Source: Immundisolibacter sp049322795 | Lineage (GTDB): Bacteria; Pseudomonadota; Gammaproteobacteria; Immundisolibacterales; Immundisolibacteraceae | Length of the DNA: 64,000 nt | Direction of reading: 5' to 3' | Assembly (NCBI GenBank): GCA_049322795.1 | Contig: JBMOQH010000007.1 | Coordinates: forward strand, 62,001 to 126,000 | Shown: positions 1 through 9,194 of the stretch, piece after piece | Layout: each line of letters begins with the position of its first letter | Position numbering within the stretch: the first letter of the stretch is position 1 | Notes under the pieces: generated by a model | The model's input: the letters and a program-made list of their open reading frames with translations, nothing else | The model's database searches: none | Told to the model about the DNA's origin: nothing | Program-made: the position numbers and the translations under genes

Positions 1-140
1 CAGCGGCGGCGTGCCTCGTGCAGCAGGCTCACCGCGGCGTCGTGGCCCAGATGCCCGCCGTAGTTGATGTCGCGCGCCTGCACGGTGATGTCGGTGGCGA
101 AATCGAAGCCCGCCGACAGTTCGCGAGCGTGGCGGCTCAT
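1..140 (-). CDS. Acyl-CoA thioesterase, 4HBT/hot-dog family (5' part only)
   Basis: This is the first 46 codons of a minus-strand gene that runs off the left edge. The visible protein opens MSRHARELSAGFDFATDITV and continues with a DINYGGHLGHDAAVSLLHEA segment. That is the usual N-terminal strand and helix of small hot-dog-fold thioesterases, which hydrolyse acyl-CoA thioesters and carry a similar Asp/Asn-x-x-Gly-His motif. The family is about 130-150 residues, so most of the gene lies outside. Substrate cannot be judged. It is divergent from the pagL gene, leaving about 116 bp for both promoters. Family assignment is likely; the exact subfamily is open. Confidence 0.6.
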   Translation of the reverse strand, partial: MSRHARELSAGFDFATDITVQARDINYGGHLGHDAAVSLLHEARRR

Positions 141-256
141 GGCAGCACCGCACGCCAATCGCTTGCTGCCAGCGAGCGTGCTGGCAATAATCCGGCGCAG
201 CGCCGTGCAGACGGCATGTTCAGAACAACACTCATACGCGCAGGGAGAACCACTAC

Positions 257-790
257 ATGTCCAATCGTCTGGCCCGCCTGCTGGCGGGACTCGGCCTTTG
301 TGTCAGCCTCGCCGCTCCGACCCAGGCACAGTACCGCACCGAGTTTGCCACCGGCTGGGGTGACGACGACACGCAGATGTTTCGGCTCGGCCTGGCCCGC
401 GACTGGCAGCAGGCGTGGTTCACCGACGGCGACTGGCAGCTTGGTGGTTACTGGCTGGCCGAGGTCGGCTACTGGGACAGCGACAAGAACAATGCCGACA
501 ACGACGACCTGTGGGAAGTGAGCCTGACCCCGGTGTTTCGCCTGGCACCCAAGGCCGGCCACGTGCGTCCCTATCTCGATGCCGGCATCGGCGGCCACGT
601 TTTGTCGGATACGCGCATCGGGCGGCGCAGCCTGTCCACCGCGTGGCAGTTCGGCACTCATATCGGCGTCGGCATCTCCTGTGGTCGATTCGACATTGGC
701 TACCGCTTCCAGCACCTGTCGAACGGCAGCATCAAGGAGCCCAACGACGGCATCGAATTCCACATCCTGAGCGCCGGCTTTCGGTTCTGA
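257..790 (+). CDS. pagL: Lipid A 3-O-deacylase PagL
   Basis: This is a 177-residue outer-membrane beta-barrel enzyme that removes the 3-O-acyl chain from lipid A. A signal peptide covers about residues 1-25, ending near PTQAQ. The C-terminal part carries the family's catalytic signature YRFQHLSNGSIKEPNDGIE, with His153 and Ser155 as the expected catalytic pair, Asn156 next to them and a Glu at 167. The chain ends in Phe, as expected of an outer-membrane barrel. Length matches Pseudomonas-type PagL without its pro-segment. It stands alone, divergent from a thioesterase and convergent with glpK. Its presence implies an LPS-bearing outer membrane. Confidence 0.88.
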   Translation: MSNRLARLLAGLGLCVSLAAPTQAQYRTEFATGWGDDDTQMFRLGLARDWQQAWFTDGDWQLGGYWLAEVGYWDSDKNNADNDDLWEVSLTPVFRLAPKAGHVRPYLDAGIGGHVLSDTRIGRRSLSTAWQFGTHIGVGISCGRFDIGYRFQHLSNGSIKEPNDGIEFHILSAGFRF

Positions 791-861
791 GCACCGCCGG
801 CCGCGCTTGCCGATCCCACGCGCAGGCTCGCCGGCCCTCTCCGACGCACCTCGACTGACGC

Positions 862-2358
<1,497 letters not shown>

Positions 2359-2486
2359 CGGCCGTCGTCCCCTGTCGTCGCCTGAGGGCGATACTACCCT
2401 TGCGGGGCTTGGAGTCCGCAGAAGCGACAGATGTCGGGGCCAAGGCTGGATCGACCTCGACGACAGGCGCCACGAACCGTGTCTTA

Positions 2487-2644
2487 AGGAAGCGCTGATT
2501 TATTCAGCGCTTCCCCTCCGGGGCAGGACGCCCCGGCCTGGATCAATGGCGCAAGCCATTGATCCAGGGAGCACATCGCGGGCGTGCACCGCGATGCCGC
2601 GAGCTGAAAAATCCCAGGGACGGGATTTTTCAGCATCTCCTTAA
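2487..2644 (+). repeat. Multi-hairpin intergenic repeat, copy 1 (complete)
   Basis: This is the most complete copy of a dispersed element. In order it contains: A, GGAAGCGCTGA paired with TTCAGCGCTTCC; B, CCGGGGC paired with GCCCCGG around an AGGAC loop; C, CTGGATCAATGGC paired with GCCATTGATCCAG; D, CATCGCGG paired with CCGCGATG; E, GCTGAAAAATCCC paired with GGGATTTTTCAGC. The outer ends read CTTAAGGAAGCGCTG on one side and, inverted, CTTAAGGAGATGCTG on the other. These are imperfect terminal inverted repeats. It fills most of the 472-bp divergent spacer between glpK and the OmpA-type lipoprotein gene. The remaining 128 bp next to glpK shows nothing recognisable. Confidence 0.85.
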
Positions 2645-2649
2645 GCAAG

Positions 2650-2716
2650 CGCGGAAAAATTGCTTCCGTGGACTTTTTCAGCCGCATCGAGGCACTGGTC
2701 CGCGATGCGTTGCTCG
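2650..2716 (-). repeat. Multi-hairpin repeat, partial copy 1b (modules E and D)
   Basis: Directly after copy 1, and in the opposite orientation, are a degenerate E hairpin (GGAAAAATTGCTTCC then GGACTTTTTCAG) and a D-like hairpin (CCGCATCGAGG with CCGCGATGCG). This looks like a decayed half-element lying tail-to-tail with copy 1. It sits about 115 bp upstream of the OmpA-type lipoprotein start. Confidence 0.55.
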
Positions 2717-2830
2717 AAACAATGTCAAACGCCCTCGATTCATGCCGACACACCCGGCGGTGGACAGATAGCCCCGAACAAGGAAGCGCCGCACTGGGCG
2801 CCTTCACGCCACAAACCAAAGGAGAACCCC

Positions 2831-3499
2831 ATGAACCTACGCACCCTCCGCGGCAGCGTCGTCGCCGGACTGATTGCCGCGCTGACCGCGGGCTGCGCCA
2901 CCAATCCCGAAACGGGCGAACGCCAAATGACCAAGACGGGCCAGGGTGCCGCCATTGGCGCCGCGGCAGGCGCCGTCCTGGGTGGCGTCAGCGGTGGTGA
3001 CCGGGGCAAGCGCGCCGCCATCGGCGCGGCGGCGGGCGCCGCCGTCGGCGCCGGGATCGGCAAGTACATGCAGAACCAGGAAGAGAAATTGCGCCAGCAG
3101 ACCGCCGGCAGCGGTGTCGAGGTGTCGCGCCAGGGCGACAACGTGGTTCTGAACATGCCGAGCAGCGTCACTTTCGCCACCGACAGCGCCCAGATTTCGC
3201 CAAGCTTCCAGGCGACGCTCGACCAGGTGGCGTCGACCATCAGGGAATACAGCGACACCCGGGTGCGGATTGCCGGCCACACCGACAGCACCGGCTCGGA
3301 CACGTACAACCAGCAGCTGTCGGAGCGGCGCGCGCAGGCGGTCGCCAGCTACCTGATGGGGCGCGGCGTGGCCAGCAGCCGCATCAGCACCATCGGCCAT
3401 GGCGAAACACAGCCGGTCGCCTCCAACGACACGCCCGAAGGCCGCCAGGCAAACCGGCGCGTGGAAATCGTGCTGAGCCCGACGGGCGCGGCCGGCTAG
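2831..3499 (+). CDS. OmpA-family lipoprotein with glycine-zipper region (YiaD-like)
   Basis: This is a 222-residue envelope lipoprotein. The chosen ATG has a strong ribosome site (AAAGGAGAACCCC just before it); an in-frame upstream extension would run through the repeat and is rejected. Lipobox LTAGC puts the lipidated Cys at 22. Residues about 38-80 are two glycine/alanine-rich zipper segments (GAAIGAAAGAVLGG and AAIGAAAGAAVGAGIG), typical of YiaD/SlyB-like proteins that insert in or associate with membranes. Residues about 105-215 form an OmpA-like peptidoglycan-binding domain with GHTDSTGS and the ANRRVEI ending. It probably tethers the outer membrane to the cell wall. It is a single gene ending at a convergent terminator hairpin. 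Confidence 0.88.
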   Translation: MNLRTLRGSVVAGLIAALTAGCATNPETGERQMTKTGQGAAIGAAAGAVLGGVSGGDRGKRAAIGAAAGAAVGAGIGKYMQNQEEKLRQQTAGSGVEVSRQGDNVVLNMPSSVTFATDSAQISPSFQATLDQVASTIREYSDTRVRIAGHTDSTGSDTYNQQLSERRAQAVASYLMGRGVASSRISTIGHGETQPVASNDTPEGRQANRRVEIVLSPTGAAG

Positions 3500-3509
3500 G
3501 CACTGTCCC

Positions 3510-3534
3510 GAGCCCGCCCGCCAGGGGCGGGCTC
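3510..3534. terminator. Convergent terminator-like hairpin
   Basis: A perfect 10-bp stem, GAGCCCGCCC with GGGCGGGCTC, encloses a 5-base loop between the convergent OmpA-type lipoprotein and maf genes. It overlaps the last bases of the maf stop codon. No clear T-run follows on either side, so intrinsic termination is likely but not certain. Confidence 0.6.
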
Positions 3535-4105
3535 AAACGCTGTCGAGCCGGCCCGCTTCGGCCAGCAATTCGGCCGTTTCGTACAAGGGCAGGCCCATTA
3601 CGCCCGAGTAGCTGCCCTCGAGGTGGCGGATGAAGGCCGCCGCACGGCCCTGAATGGCGTAGGCGCCAGCCTTGTCCAGCGGCTCGCCGGTGGCGCAGTA
3701 GGCACCGATTTCGTCGCCCGAGAGCGGCCGAAAGGTGACCTCACTCTGACTCAGGCGCACGCCGTGGGCACCCCGATGCACGCAGGCCACGGCGCTCAGC
3801 ACCACGTGCGTGCGCCCGGACAAACGGCGCAGCATGGCGGCGGCACCGGCAGCGTCCGCGGGCTTGCCGAAGATCTCGCCATCGAGGACCACCACCGTGT
3901 CGGCGCCCAGCACGCAGGCGTCCGGCCCGTGTGCGGCACCGGCACGCGCCTTGGCGAGCGCCAGACGGCAGACATGGTCGATCGGCAGCTCGCCCGCCAG
4001 CGGACGCTCGTCGACAGCCACGGCCAGGACTTCGAAGGTGGCGCCGAGCTGCGCCAGAAGCTCCCGGCGACGGGGCGATGTGGAAGCCAGAATCAGCTGT
4101 GGCAT
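3533..4105 (-). CDS. maf: Maf-family nucleoside triphosphate pyrophosphatase
   Basis: This 190-residue house-cleaning enzyme of the Maf/YhdE family hydrolyses dTTP/UTP or modified nucleotides to monophosphates. It starts LILASTSPRRRELLAQLG, the family's nucleotide-binding loop. It has VLGADTVVVLDGEIFGKP in the middle and AFIRHLEGSYSGVMGLPLYET near the end, which is the signature of the dTTP/UTP branch. Length is normal for the family. In many proteobacteria maf lies beside mreBCD and rng; here it is alone. Overexpressed Maf proteins have been linked to septation arrest, but no such context is visible. Confidence 0.92.
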   Translation of the reverse strand: MPQLILASTSPRRRELLAQLGATFEVLAVAVDERPLAGELPIDHVCRLALAKARAGAAHGPDACVLGADTVVVLDGEIFGKPADAAGAAAMLRRLSGRTHVVLSAVACVHRGAHGVRLSQSEVTFRPLSGDEIGAYCATGEPLDKAGAYAIQGRAAAFIRHLEGSYSGVMGLPLYETAELLAEAGRLDSV

Positions 4106-4193
4106 GAAGCGTGCGTCCTAACACCTGGGGTCATCAAAGTTTAACTACCGCCCGGCAGCATGCGTCCGGACCTGAATACCCGAGGACACTCCG

Positions 4194-4913
4194 ATGCGCG
4201 ACTGGACCCGCGTACTTTTGAACCACCACGAACGCAGCCTGGCGCGCTTTCGCGGGCAACGGCTGCTGGTCCTGTTCGACGTCGACGACACGTTCCTCGA
4301 CATGCGCCTGGCCGTCGCCAGCCTGCTGCGCGCCTATGACGACGCGCACGGCAGTGCCCATTTCACTGCACTCGATCCGGGCATGCTCGACCCCTTCGGG
4401 CGCGGCGTGGAAGCGCTTCTCGAACAGTTTGATGTGCCCGCCAGCGAACAGCCACAGGTGCTCGCCTGGTACCAGCAGCAGCGCCGCAGTGGCGACATCG
4501 CGCGTCTGGCCCACGCGCCGTTCGAGGGCCTGCTGGCGCTTGCCGGCTGGCTGCACCGGCAAGCCGGGACTGCCGTCGGCATCAACTCCGCCCGGCCGGA
4601 GTTCCTGCGCCAGGACACGCTGCGCTGCCTGAACACCCTGGCGGCCGGCACCGACTTGCACTTCGTCGACGAGCTGGCCTGGTTCACACCGCATGGCTGG
4701 CGGGACGATGTCGGTGCCAGCAAGCTCGCCGCCATCGCCCAGGCCGAGCGCCGCGGCGAGCGCGTGATCGCGATGATCGACAGCAATCCGGCCGTGCTGG
4801 CCGCCCTGGCCGCGGCTGATTACGGCGACGATGTGCTGCTGGTGCACAGCGCCGACCTGCTGCCAAGGGCGGCGCCCACGAGCATCGAGCGACGAGCGCA
4901 CGAAGCCGCCTGA
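4194..4913 (+). CDS. HAD-superfamily phosphatase-like protein of unknown substrate
   Basis: This 239-residue soluble protein has all four haloacid-dehalogenase motifs in order. Motif I is DVDDT, with Asp29 as the nucleophile and Asp31 as the acid/base. Motif II is GINSARPEFL, with Ser132. A motif III lysine is at about 177. Motif IV is MIDSN, with Asp196. The insert between motif I and II is about 95 residues and largely helical, so a C1-type cap is likely. It probably removes phosphate from a small molecule. I do not recognise a named orthologue. It stands alone between maf and a decayed repeat, with a possible start also slightly downstream. Confidence 0.65.
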   Translation: MRDWTRVLLNHHERSLARFRGQRLLVLFDVDDTFLDMRLAVASLLRAYDDAHGSAHFTALDPGMLDPFGRGVEALLEQFDVPASEQPQVLAWYQQQRRSGDIARLAHAPFEGLLALAGWLHRQAGTAVGINSARPEFLRQDTLRCLNTLAAGTDLHFVDELAWFTPHGWRDDVGASKLAAIAQAERRGERVIAMIDSNPAVLAALAAADYGDDVLLVHSADLLPRAAPTSIERRAHEAA

Positions 4914-4950
4914 CACCTGGCACGCCGTCGCCGGCGAGGCGCTTGGCAAA

Positions 4951-5029
4951 CGCTGAAAAATTCCATCCGTGGAATTTTTTCCTGTATCGCGGTCCGTGAC
5001 CACGATCCCCCAGGCGGGAAGCGCTGGAT
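4951..5029 (-). repeat. Multi-hairpin repeat, internally deleted copy
   Basis: This copy carries the E hairpin (CTGAAAAATTCC with GGAATTTTTTC), a D-like segment TATCGCGGTCCG, and then jumps to the end of module A, GGCGGGAAGCGCTGGA. Modules B and C are missing. In E, a C-G pair of copy 1 is replaced by T-A, keeping the stem. It lies between the HAD gene and the CcsA-like gene. Confidence 0.6.
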
Positions 5030-5128
5030 GGTGCGCCGCCTCCCTGGCCTTGGATGCGGATCGGCCGCAAGCCGGAGCCGGCACCCGCCTCCGGTAGAAT
5101 CGGCCGCCCCTCGCTGCCGGCCTGCACC

Positions 5129-5926
5129 ATGCCCGCATACCCGCCCCTGCTGCTCGCGCTTGCCTATTTCGGGCTCGGCGCCGGCTATGGCTGGCAGCTC
5201 CGCTCGCCGGGCCCGGCAGTGCGTGTGGCACTGCGCGTCGTCACGGTGATCCTGGCCGCGGCGCACCTCGCCCTGTTGGCGCAAGCGGTACCGGACGGCG
5301 ACACGCTGACGCTCGGCTTCGGCAACGCCGTGTCGCTGCTCGGCGCGGCGGTGATGCTGCTGTTCGTCGGCGTGTCCGCGCGGCGCGGCGTCGACAATCT
5401 CGGCGTGGTGCTGGCGCCGCTGGCGGGCACCTCGGTGCTGCTGATGTTGCTGCCGGATCACTCGACGCCGCTGCCGCTGGTCGACGTGCTACCCCTAGCC
5501 GCCCACGTCGCCCTGTCGCTGGCCGCCTATGCCTTGCTGGCGCTTGCCGCGCTGCAGGCGCTGGTGATGGCCTATCAGGACTTGCGCCTGCGGCAGCACG
5601 CGCCCGGACGAGTGCTGCGCGTGCTGCCGCCGCTCGGCGACATGGAGCGGCTGCTGTTTCAGCTGCTGGCGCTCGGGTTTGCCGCGCTCACGCTGGCCCT
5701 GCTGTCGGGCGTGCTGTTCCTCGGCGACATCTTCGCCCCGCATCTGATCGAGAAAACCGTGCTCTCGATCGCCGCCTGGCTGGTGATCGGCACGCTGCTG
5801 GTCGGCCGCCGGCGCGCCGGCTGGCGGGCTCAGACCGCCGTGCGCTGGACGCTGGCCGGCTTTGCCCTGCTGGCGCTGGGGTATCTGGGCAGCAAGTTCG
5901 TGCTGCAGTTCGTGCTCGCCGGCTGA
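5129..5926 (+). CDS. CcsA/YpjD-like inner-membrane protein (cytochrome c assembly family)
   Basis: This 265-residue protein has eight or so hydrophobic segments. It belongs to the cytochrome c assembly family of the CcsA/HemX/YpjD type, often annotated as inner-membrane protein YpjD and often found near ffh in gammaproteobacteria. Two conserved features fit: a His in a membrane segment at AAHVALSLAAYALLALAALQ, and the later segment DIFAPHLIEKTVLSIAAWLV with a second His. These His residues bind haem in the CcsA relatives. The ATG at this position is preferred; the longer in-frame extension covers a region with a possible -10 box (TAGAAT at 5095-5100). Its precise role in haem handling is unproven. 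Confidence 0.8.
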   Translation: MPAYPPLLLALAYFGLGAGYGWQLRSPGPAVRVALRVVTVILAAAHLALLAQAVPDGDTLTLGFGNAVSLLGAAVMLLFVGVSARRGVDNLGVVLAPLAGTSVLLMLLPDHSTPLPLVDVLPLAAHVALSLAAYALLALAALQALVMAYQDLRLRQHAPGRVLRVLPPLGDMERLLFQLLALGFAALTLALLSGVLFLGDIFAPHLIEKTVLSIAAWLVIGTLLVGRRRAGWRAQTAVRWTLAGFALLALGYLGSKFVLQFVLAG

Positions 5927-5934
5927 AAACACAC

Positions 5935-6002
5935 TGTGGGAGGCCCGCCCCCCCGGGCCGAACTGCCGAAACAGTCAATTCGCGGCGGGGCGCCGCTCCC
6001 AC
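5935..6002. repeat. REP-like facing pair, copy 1
   Basis: Two REP-type units face each other: TGTGGGAGGCCCGCCC on the plus strand, and GTGGGAGCGGCGCCCCGCCG on the minus strand at the other end. The opening TGTGGGAG followed by a GC hairpin and CGCGAA resembles REP sequences of Pseudomonas and Xanthomonas. It sits between two convergent genes, where it may also end transcription. The second copy is at 56375-56444. Confidence 0.75.
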
Positions 6003-6017
6003 GGGAACCGGGAGCCC

Positions 6018-6821
6018 TCAGCCCACGCTTTCGGCGCTGTAGCGCGCCAACAGTCCGCTGCGCCGGGCGCGCGCAAAGACCTGCCTGAGGGCCCAAACTG
6101 CCAGGACGAGATGCAGCCCGGTGAGGCCCGCAGCGAGCGCGAGCTCAGCCCCCGCCACGCGGCCGCCCGTCAACAGCGCGCGCAGGCCCTCGAACACATG
6201 CGACGGCGGCAGCCACCAGCCGATGGCCTGCATCCACGCCGGCAGCGTCGCGAGCGGGTAGAACAAGCCGACGAATGGCGACAAGATGGCGGGGATCGGC
6301 CAGATCAGCCACTCGGCGGCCGGGCCGTAGCGCAGCACCAGCGCGCAGCCGAGCAGACCGAGCGCGATCCCGAACCCGAACAGCAGCACCAGGAACGCCA
6401 GCAGGCGCAGCCCAAGCGGCGCGAACGACAGCCCGAACAGCGACGTGGCCATCGCCAGCATCACCACGAGCCCGATGGCGCTGGTCAACGTGGACGCCGA
6501 CACCAGGCCGGCCACGTACTCGGCAAGGCTCAGCGGGCTGCCGAACAGATTCACGAAATTGCGGGACCACACGTCCTCCAGAAACGGCGTGGTCACGCCC
6601 TGCATCACGCGGGCGAAGAAATCCCACAGCAGCACGGCGCCGAGCAGCGCCGGCACCAGCGGGTGCGTGGCGCGCGAAATGGCCTCCACGTAGCGGGCGA
6701 TGAAGCCCCACAGCACCATGTCCACCGCCACCCAGGCGAACAGCGGCAGCACCCGCGCCGGCGAGCCGCGCATCAGGTCCAGCTGGCGGCGCAGCAGCGC
6801 GGAAACGCGGCGGTGGTTCAC
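6018..6821 (-). CDS. ABC-2 type transporter permease
   Basis: This 267-residue membrane protein has six predicted membrane segments typical of ABC-2 permeases. Its C-terminal third, with GLFYPLATLPAWMQAIGWWLPPSHVFEGLR, contains the conserved Pro-rich motif of this family. The start is taken as GTG at 6821, which overlaps the stop of the upstream ATPase gene by four bases (GTGA); the longer in-frame reading copies coding sequence of the ATPase and is rejected. With the ATPase it forms a two-gene exporter. The substrate is unknown; drug, lipid or polysaccharide export are all possible for this type. Confidence 0.87.
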   Translation of the reverse strand: MNHRRVSALLRRQLDLMRGSPARVLPLFAWVAVDMVLWGFIARYVEAISRATHPLVPALLGAVLLWDFFARVMQGVTTPFLEDVWSRNFVNLFGSPLSLAEYVAGLVSASTLTSAIGLVVMLAMATSLFGLSFAPLGLRLLAFLVLLFGFGIALGLLGCALVLRYGPAAEWLIWPIPAILSPFVGLFYPLATLPAWMQAIGWWLPPSHVFEGLRALLTGGRVAGAELALAAGLTGLHLVLAVWALRQVFARARRSGLLARYSAESVG

Positions 6822-7555
6822 GCGAGCTCTCCACCGGCGAGGCGCAGGAACAGGGCTTCGAGCGACGGCGCCCGATGGTCGCGCAGCAGGTCCGCCGGCG
6901 CGCCCTGCAGCAGGATGCGGCCGTGCGAGAGCAGCAGCACGCGGTCGCACACCGCCTCGACCTCGGCCATGTTGTGCGAGGTCCACAGCGCGCCGCGGCC
7001 GTGCCCGCGGGTGAGCGAGACGATGTGCTGGCGCAGCGCGAGCGCCGCGGCAGGATCAAGCGAGGCCGTCGGCTCGTCGAGCAGCAGCAGCGCCGGCGTG
7101 TTCAGCATGGCCTTGGCGAGCCCGACCCGCGCCTGCTCGCCGGAGGACAGAAGACCGTAGCGACGGTCGGCGAGGGCGTCCAGCCCGAACTCGCGCAGCA
7201 CCGCGTCCACCCGCTCGCCGCCGCGCGGCAGGCCATACAGCCCGGCGAACAGGCGAAGATTCCGGCGCACGGTGAGATTGCCCGGCAGGGCCGCGTACAC
7301 GGCCGAGAAATTGGCCTGCGAGAGTGCGTCGGCGCGGCGGCGGGCAAGATCGATGCCGGCGATGCGGATGTCCCCGGCGTCGGGCTCCAGCAGTCCGAGG
7401 ATCATGTTGATGATGGTCGTCTTGCCGGCGCCGTTCGGGCCCAGCAGGCCAACGATCTCGTCTCGCGCCACGTGGAAGCTCACGCCGTCCACCGCCGGCC
7501 GGCCGGCGTAGGCCTTGGCGAGCTCACGCACCGCCAGCACCGGCGTGTCAGCCAT
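6818..7555 (-). CDS. ABC transporter ATP-binding protein
   Basis: This 245-residue ATPase subunit has Walker A GPNGAGKTT at 39-47, signature LSSGEQ at 136-141 and Walker B LLLLDEP at 156-162. An H-loop His lies in LWTSHNMAEVEAVCDRV. It is the drug/Nod-type (CcmA-like) class that pairs with ABC-2 permeases. It overlaps the permease downstream by four bases and the rdgB gene upstream by eight, so all are likely translated from one message beginning at rph. The sequence LSSGEQ in place of LSGGQ is common in this class. Confidence 0.93.
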   Translation of the reverse strand: MADTPVLAVRELAKAYAGRPAVDGVSFHVARDEIVGLLGPNGAGKTTIINMILGLLEPDAGDIRIAGIDLARRRADALSQANFSAVYAALPGNLTVRRNLRLFAGLYGLPRGGERVDAVLREFGLDALADRRYGLLSSGEQARVGLAKAMLNTPALLLLDEPTASLDPAAALALRQHIVSLTRGHGRGALWTSHNMAEVEAVCDRVLLLSHGRILLQGAPADLLRDHRAPSLEALFLRLAGGELA

Positions 7556-8156
7556 GCGCGCCGGCGAGCTGATCCTGCAAGAAGGCGCGCAGTGCGGCCG
7601 TGGCCTGTGCGCGGTGACTCAGGCGCGCCTTGTCGGCCGGGTCGAGCTGCGCCGCGGTGCAGTCCATGGCCGGCACCCGGAACAGCGGGTCGTAGCCGAA
7701 GCCGTGATCGCCGGCCTCCTTAGAGGCGATCTCGCCCTCCCAGATGCCGGTGAAAATCTGCGGCCAGGGATCATCCGCGTGACGCAGGTAGACCAGCGCG
7801 CAGCGGAAGCGCGCCGTGCGCTCACCGGCCGGCACGCCGGCAAGGCGCTGGAGCAACAAACGCCGGTTGGCGGCATCGTCCGCACCCGGTCCGGCAAAGC
7901 GCGCTGAACGCACGCCGGGTGCGCCGGCGAGTGCGTCGACCTCGAGACCCGAATCGTCGGCCAGCGCCGGCAGGCCGCTCGCCCGCGCGGCGAAGCGCGC
8001 CTTGAGGATGGCGTTCTCGACGAAGCTTGGCGCCGTCTCCTCGGCCGCCTGGTCGGTGAACTCGGCCAGCGACGCCAGGGTCAGCGGCAGATCGGCCAGC
8101 AGCCCGCGCAGCTCGGCAAGCTTGCCGCGGTTGCCGCTGGCCAGCACGAGGTGCAT
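7548..8156 (-). CDS. rdgB: RdgB/HAM1 non-canonical purine NTP pyrophosphatase
   Basis: This 202-residue enzyme hydrolyses dITP, ITP and XTP to monophosphates, keeping deaminated purines out of DNA and RNA. The nucleotide-binding start LASGNRGKLAELRGLL, the mid-protein ALADDSGLEVDALAGAPGV and the late GFGYDPLF plus LSHRAQA motifs are all present. Length is standard. It follows rph directly (shared base at 8156) and overlaps the ABC ATPase by eight bases. The rph-rdgB pairing is widespread in proteobacteria. Confidence 0.95.
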   Translation of the reverse strand: MHLVLASGNRGKLAELRGLLADLPLTLASLAEFTDQAAEETAPSFVENAILKARFAARASGLPALADDSGLEVDALAGAPGVRSARFAGPGADDAANRRLLLQRLAGVPAGERTARFRCALVYLRHADDPWPQIFTGIWEGEIASKEAGDHGFGYDPLFRVPAMDCTAAQLDPADKARLSHRAQATAALRAFLQDQLAGAHG

Positions 8157-8872
8157 CAGCTCTCGAGCGCCTGGCGCTGAATGGCGATCAGTTCAGCCAC
8201 GCCCTGCTGGCCGAGCGCCAGCATCTGCGTCAGCTCGTCGGTACGAAACGCGTGGCCCTCGGCGGTGCCCTGAATCTCGACGAAGGCACCGGCGTCGTTG
8301 ATGACCAGATTCATGTCGGTCTCGGCGGTGGAGTCCTCGGCGTAGTCCAAATCCAGCACCGGCTGGCCGCCGAAGATGCCGACCGACACCGCCGCCACCG
8401 CGCCGTGGATCGGATCGCGCGTCACCATCCGCCGCTTGCGCAGCGTCGAGACCGCATCCACCAGCGCCACATAGGCGCCGGTGATGGCCGCCGTGCGCGT
8501 GCCGCCGTCGGCCTGGATCACGTCGCAGTCGAGCGTCACCGTGCGCTCGCCGAGCGCCGACAGGTCCACCACGGCGCGCAGCGCGCGACCGATCAGGCGC
8601 TGGATTTCCAGCGTGCGTCCGCCCTGGCGGCCGCTCGCCGCCTCGCGCGAGTTACGCGAGTGCGTGGCGCGCGGCAGCATGCCGTACTCGGCCGTCAGCC
8701 AGCCGCTGCCGGAACCGCGCCGAAAGCCTGGCACGCGCTCTTCCACGCTCGCGGTGCAGATGACGCGCGTGTCGCCAAAGCCGACCAGCACCGAGCCCTC
8801 GGCGTGCTTGCTGAAATGACGGGTGATGGTGACCGGACGCAACTGGTCCGGCCGACGGCCGCTCGGGCGCAT
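8156..8872 (-). CDS. rph: Ribonuclease PH
   Basis: This 238-residue phosphorolytic 3'-5' exoribonuclease trims the 3' ends of tRNA precursors using phosphate. The full family pattern is visible: an FSKHAEGSVLVGFGDTRVIC opening, SGWLTAEYGMLPRATHSRN, then GRTLEIQRLIGRALRAVVDL and CDVIQADGGTRTAAITGA, which carry the active-site Arg and Asp residues. Full length, so not the truncated rph of E. coli K-12. It is the first gene of a minus-strand run rph-rdgB-ABC ATPase-permease and is divergent from yicC. Confidence 0.96.
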   Translation of the reverse strand: MRPSGRRPDQLRPVTITRHFSKHAEGSVLVGFGDTRVICTASVEERVPGFRRGSGSGWLTAEYGMLPRATHSRNSREAASGRQGGRTLEIQRLIGRALRAVVDLSALGERTVTLDCDVIQADGGTRTAAITGAYVALVDAVSTLRKRRMVTRDPIHGAVAAVSVGIFGGQPVLDLDYAEDSTAETDMNLVINDAGAFVEIQGTAEGHAFRTDELTQMLALGQQGVAELIAIQRQALES

Positions 8873-9194
8873 GGGATGTCCTTAGAGGTGGCAACAGATG
8901 AAGCCGGCGCCCGCACCCGCCGTCACGAGCGGGGGAAAACCGGGGCGGCATTGTAAGCCGGGCGCCCGACGACGCCCCGCCGCCGGGGTCGGACCCGGGT
9001 GGTCCGCTACACTTGGCGCGGTGTCGAGCAAGGTCTGTCCCGCCCCTTTTCAACTGGGCGCATCGCGGCGCGCGTCCGCGTCTGCCGCCGCAGGTCAGGC
9101 ATTGATCGTGCTCTACCCCTGCCGCCCCGTCAGGCCGTTGAAGATATTTTTCAACCGACTGATAAAAAAAACTTATATCAACCCGGACCACGCC
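8873..9194. other. Divergent spacer between rph and yicC
   Basis: This 322-bp stretch has no supportable gene. It must hold both promoters. Near 9036-9095 the run TTTTCAACTGGGCGCATCGC faintly resembles the E-D junction of the multi-hairpin repeat, but it is too degraded to call. The yicC-proximal 60 bp are unusually AT-rich for this genome. Confidence 0.5.
9138..9166 (+). promoter_or_regulatory. Candidate sigma-70 promoter of yicC
   Basis: TTGAAG at 9138-9143 and GATAAA at 9161-9166 are separated by 17 bases, in an AT-rich patch 30-60 bp before the yicC ATG. A small inverted repeat, GTTGAA with TTCAAC, overlaps the -35 box and could be an operator. The -10 box matches the consensus at only four of six bases. 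Confidence 0.4.

Noticed and set aside
9036..9100. Possible ninth copy of the multi-hairpin repeat before yicC
   Set aside because: Only a faint E-D-like similarity; stems do not pair convincingly.
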